This document shows positions 63,005 through 64,000 of a stretch of DNA of 64,000 nt, piece by piece. Position 1 is the first letter of the stretch. Each line of letters opens with the position of its first letter. Under the pieces are notes generated by a model. That model ran no database searches, was not told the DNA's origin, and saw nothing but the letters and a program-made list of their open reading frames with translations. The stretch comes from Demequina salsinemoris (GTDB taxonomy: Bacteria > Actinomycetota > Actinomycetes > Actinomycetales > Demequinaceae), in NCBI RefSeq assembly GCF_000974805.1, contig NZ_BBQZ01000003.1, forward strand, positions 310,001-374,000, in the 5' to 3' direction. Both the position numbers and the translations under genes were made by a program.

Positions 63005-63937
63005 ATGTTCGGACGACGCAAGCGCGCGAGCGAACCGCAGCCGTTCCAGCAGGATCCGGAGATCACGTTCCTGAGCACGGTCGAGGCGGACCGGCTGCGA
63101 GCCATGGTCGTGCGCCACTTCGCACAAGGCGGCGTGCCCGTCGCGCTCCAGCCGGGCGCCGTCGCCGCGCCCGACGGGCGCGTCTTCGGCCTGTGGAACC
63201 TCGCGGTCGCGTGCGCCCAGACCTCGCCGAACCCGGCCGACTGGGAGCCTGTCGTCGCCTCCCACGTGCAGACGCTGCTCAACCCTCCGCCCGCGGCGGC
63301 CGACCTGTCCGACGAGGACATGCTCAGCATCGTCCATTCCCGCCTGGTCCCTGCGGCCGCGCTGTCCGAGCAGGGCACACCGCTCACGGCCGAGCATGCG
63401 AGGCCAGTGGCGGAAGGCGTGATCGAGGTGCTCGCGCTCGACTTCCCTGACACCGTCCAGATGCTGGGCGGCGATGCGCTCGCCGGTCGCGACGTCGACG
63501 CGCTGTGGGCGGCGGGCCGCGCTCGCACGCTCGCCGTGCCCATCGAGGACCGCGAGGACGTCGAGGTCCAGGGCGGGGGCGTGCTGACCCTGCTGTCCTC
63601 CGAGTCGTACTTCTTCGCGGGCCGCATCCTCGACATGCCGTCGCTGCTGATGGAGGTCTACGGGCCCCGCGCGCTGCCGCGCGGCGTCGTCGTGGGCGTG
63701 CCCCACCGCCACGCGATCGTGCTCCACGCCGTCGACGGCATGCGCTCGGTCCAGGCGATCAGCTCCGCCGCGCAGTTCGTCGCCCGTTCGGCGTCGGGCG
63801 CGGCGGGTGCGCTGTCGCCGCACCTGTACTGGTGGGATGGTGCGACGCTGCACACGATCTCGCGGCCCAACGGTCAGGGTGGCGTCGCCGTCGAGGCGCG
63901 CGGAGCGTTCGGCGACATGGTGGGCTCGCTCCAGTAG
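63005..63937 (+). CDS. Conserved-looking hypothetical protein
   Basis: 310 residues, soluble. A short basic start (FGRRKRASE) is followed by a mixed alpha/beta protein with WNLAVACAQTSPNPADWEPV, VASHVQTLLNPP, MLSIVHSRLVPAAALSEQG and VVGVPHRHAIVLHAVDG. The pattern resembles DUF1444-like proteins, but I cannot assign it firmly. The ATG at 63005 is preceded by GAGGGGGAG. The 279 bases upstream (62726-63004) hold no gene I can support. Confidence 0.68.
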   Translation: MFGRRKRASEPQPFQQDPEITFLSTVEADRLRAMVVRHFAQGGVPVALQPGAVAAPDGRVFGLWNLAVACAQTSPNPADWEPVVASHVQTLLNPPPAAADLSDEDMLSIVHSRLVPAAALSEQGTPLTAEHARPVAEGVIEVLALDFPDTVQMLGGDALAGRDVDALWAAGRARTLAVPIEDREDVEVQGGGVLTLLSSESYFFAGRILDMPSLLMEVYGPRALPRGVVVGVPHRHAIVLHAVDGMRSVQAISSAAQFVARSASGAAGALSPHLYWWDGATLHTISRPNGQGGVAVEARGAFGDMVGSLQ

Positions 63938-64000
63938 GGACGAGGCTCCGCCAGCGGCGACGCGTCGCCCGTCCTGTCGGCGCATCGTCCGGGAGGCACG

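Noticed and set aside
63956..63969. Palindrome GGCGACGCGTCGCC near the window end
   Set aside because: No loop is possible without losing pairs and GC-rich palindromes of this size are common here; no function can be argued.

Overview
The window is about 64 kb of high-GC (around 70% by eye) chromosome from an actinobacterium. The best fit is the order Micrococcales; a Demequina- or Cellulomonas-like genus is a guess. Reasons: a division and cell-wall (dcw) cluster without ftsA, a SepF-YggT-DivIVA block after ftsZ, a PriA-type HisA, and many GTG starts with ATGA/GTGA overlaps. I found no tRNA, rRNA, CRISPR array, prophage or complete insertion sequence. Nearly every base belongs to chromosomal genes.

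Region by region. (1) 1-14.8 kb: the dcw cluster in the order ftsI(end)-murE-murF-mraY-murD-ftsW-murG-murC-ftsQ, a promoter/operator region, ftsZ, pgeF, sepF, yggT and divIVA, closed by a 15-bp hairpin. Most of the mur genes overlap by 4 bases and so are probably translationally coupled. (2) 15-18.3 kb: TraR/DksA-type zinc protein, lspA, an RluD-type pseudouridine synthase, a GNAT acetyltransferase and a membrane alpha/beta hydrolase. (3) 18.4-26.4 kb: divergent hrpA helicase and dnaE. (4) 26.5-38.4 kb: histidine genes hisD, hisC, hisB, hisH and priA. They are separated by a secreted Ig-like repeat protein, recQ, an Nramp manganese transporter with a perfect 20-bp operator-like palindrome, an unknown his-operon protein and a CAP-domain protein. 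(5) 38.5-43.5 kb: a lipoprotein, an SseB protein, and a minus-strand operon holding a DUF1844 gene and two copies of a two-gene module (membrane coiled-coil protein plus lipoprotein serine protease). (6) 43.5-45.9 kb: infC-rpmI-rplT with a probable leader attenuator, and a TrmH-family rRNA methyltransferase. (7) 46-53.1 kb: four diguanylate cyclases in a row plus one small membrane protein. (8) 53.1-57.1 kb: a possible leaderless small ORF, then pheS-pheT. (9) 57.1-58.1 kb: a lower-GC segment holding what looks like a broken gene. (10) 58.2-64 kb: a GH2 glycosidase/TetR operon, a Dabb protein, a HAD-like protein and two hypothetical genes.

Main points to follow up: the duplicated membrane coiled-coil/serine-protease modules; the four-gene c-di-GMP synthase array with an operator in front of the first gene; a 9-mer (GGACGATGC or its complement) found 29 times, including three copies in one intergenic region and four in a non-conserved insert of HrpA; a palindrome in the ftsZ promoter; an uncharacterised protein fixed inside the his operon; and a consistent -10/6-7 nt/start-codon arrangement showing that many genes here are likely leaderless.
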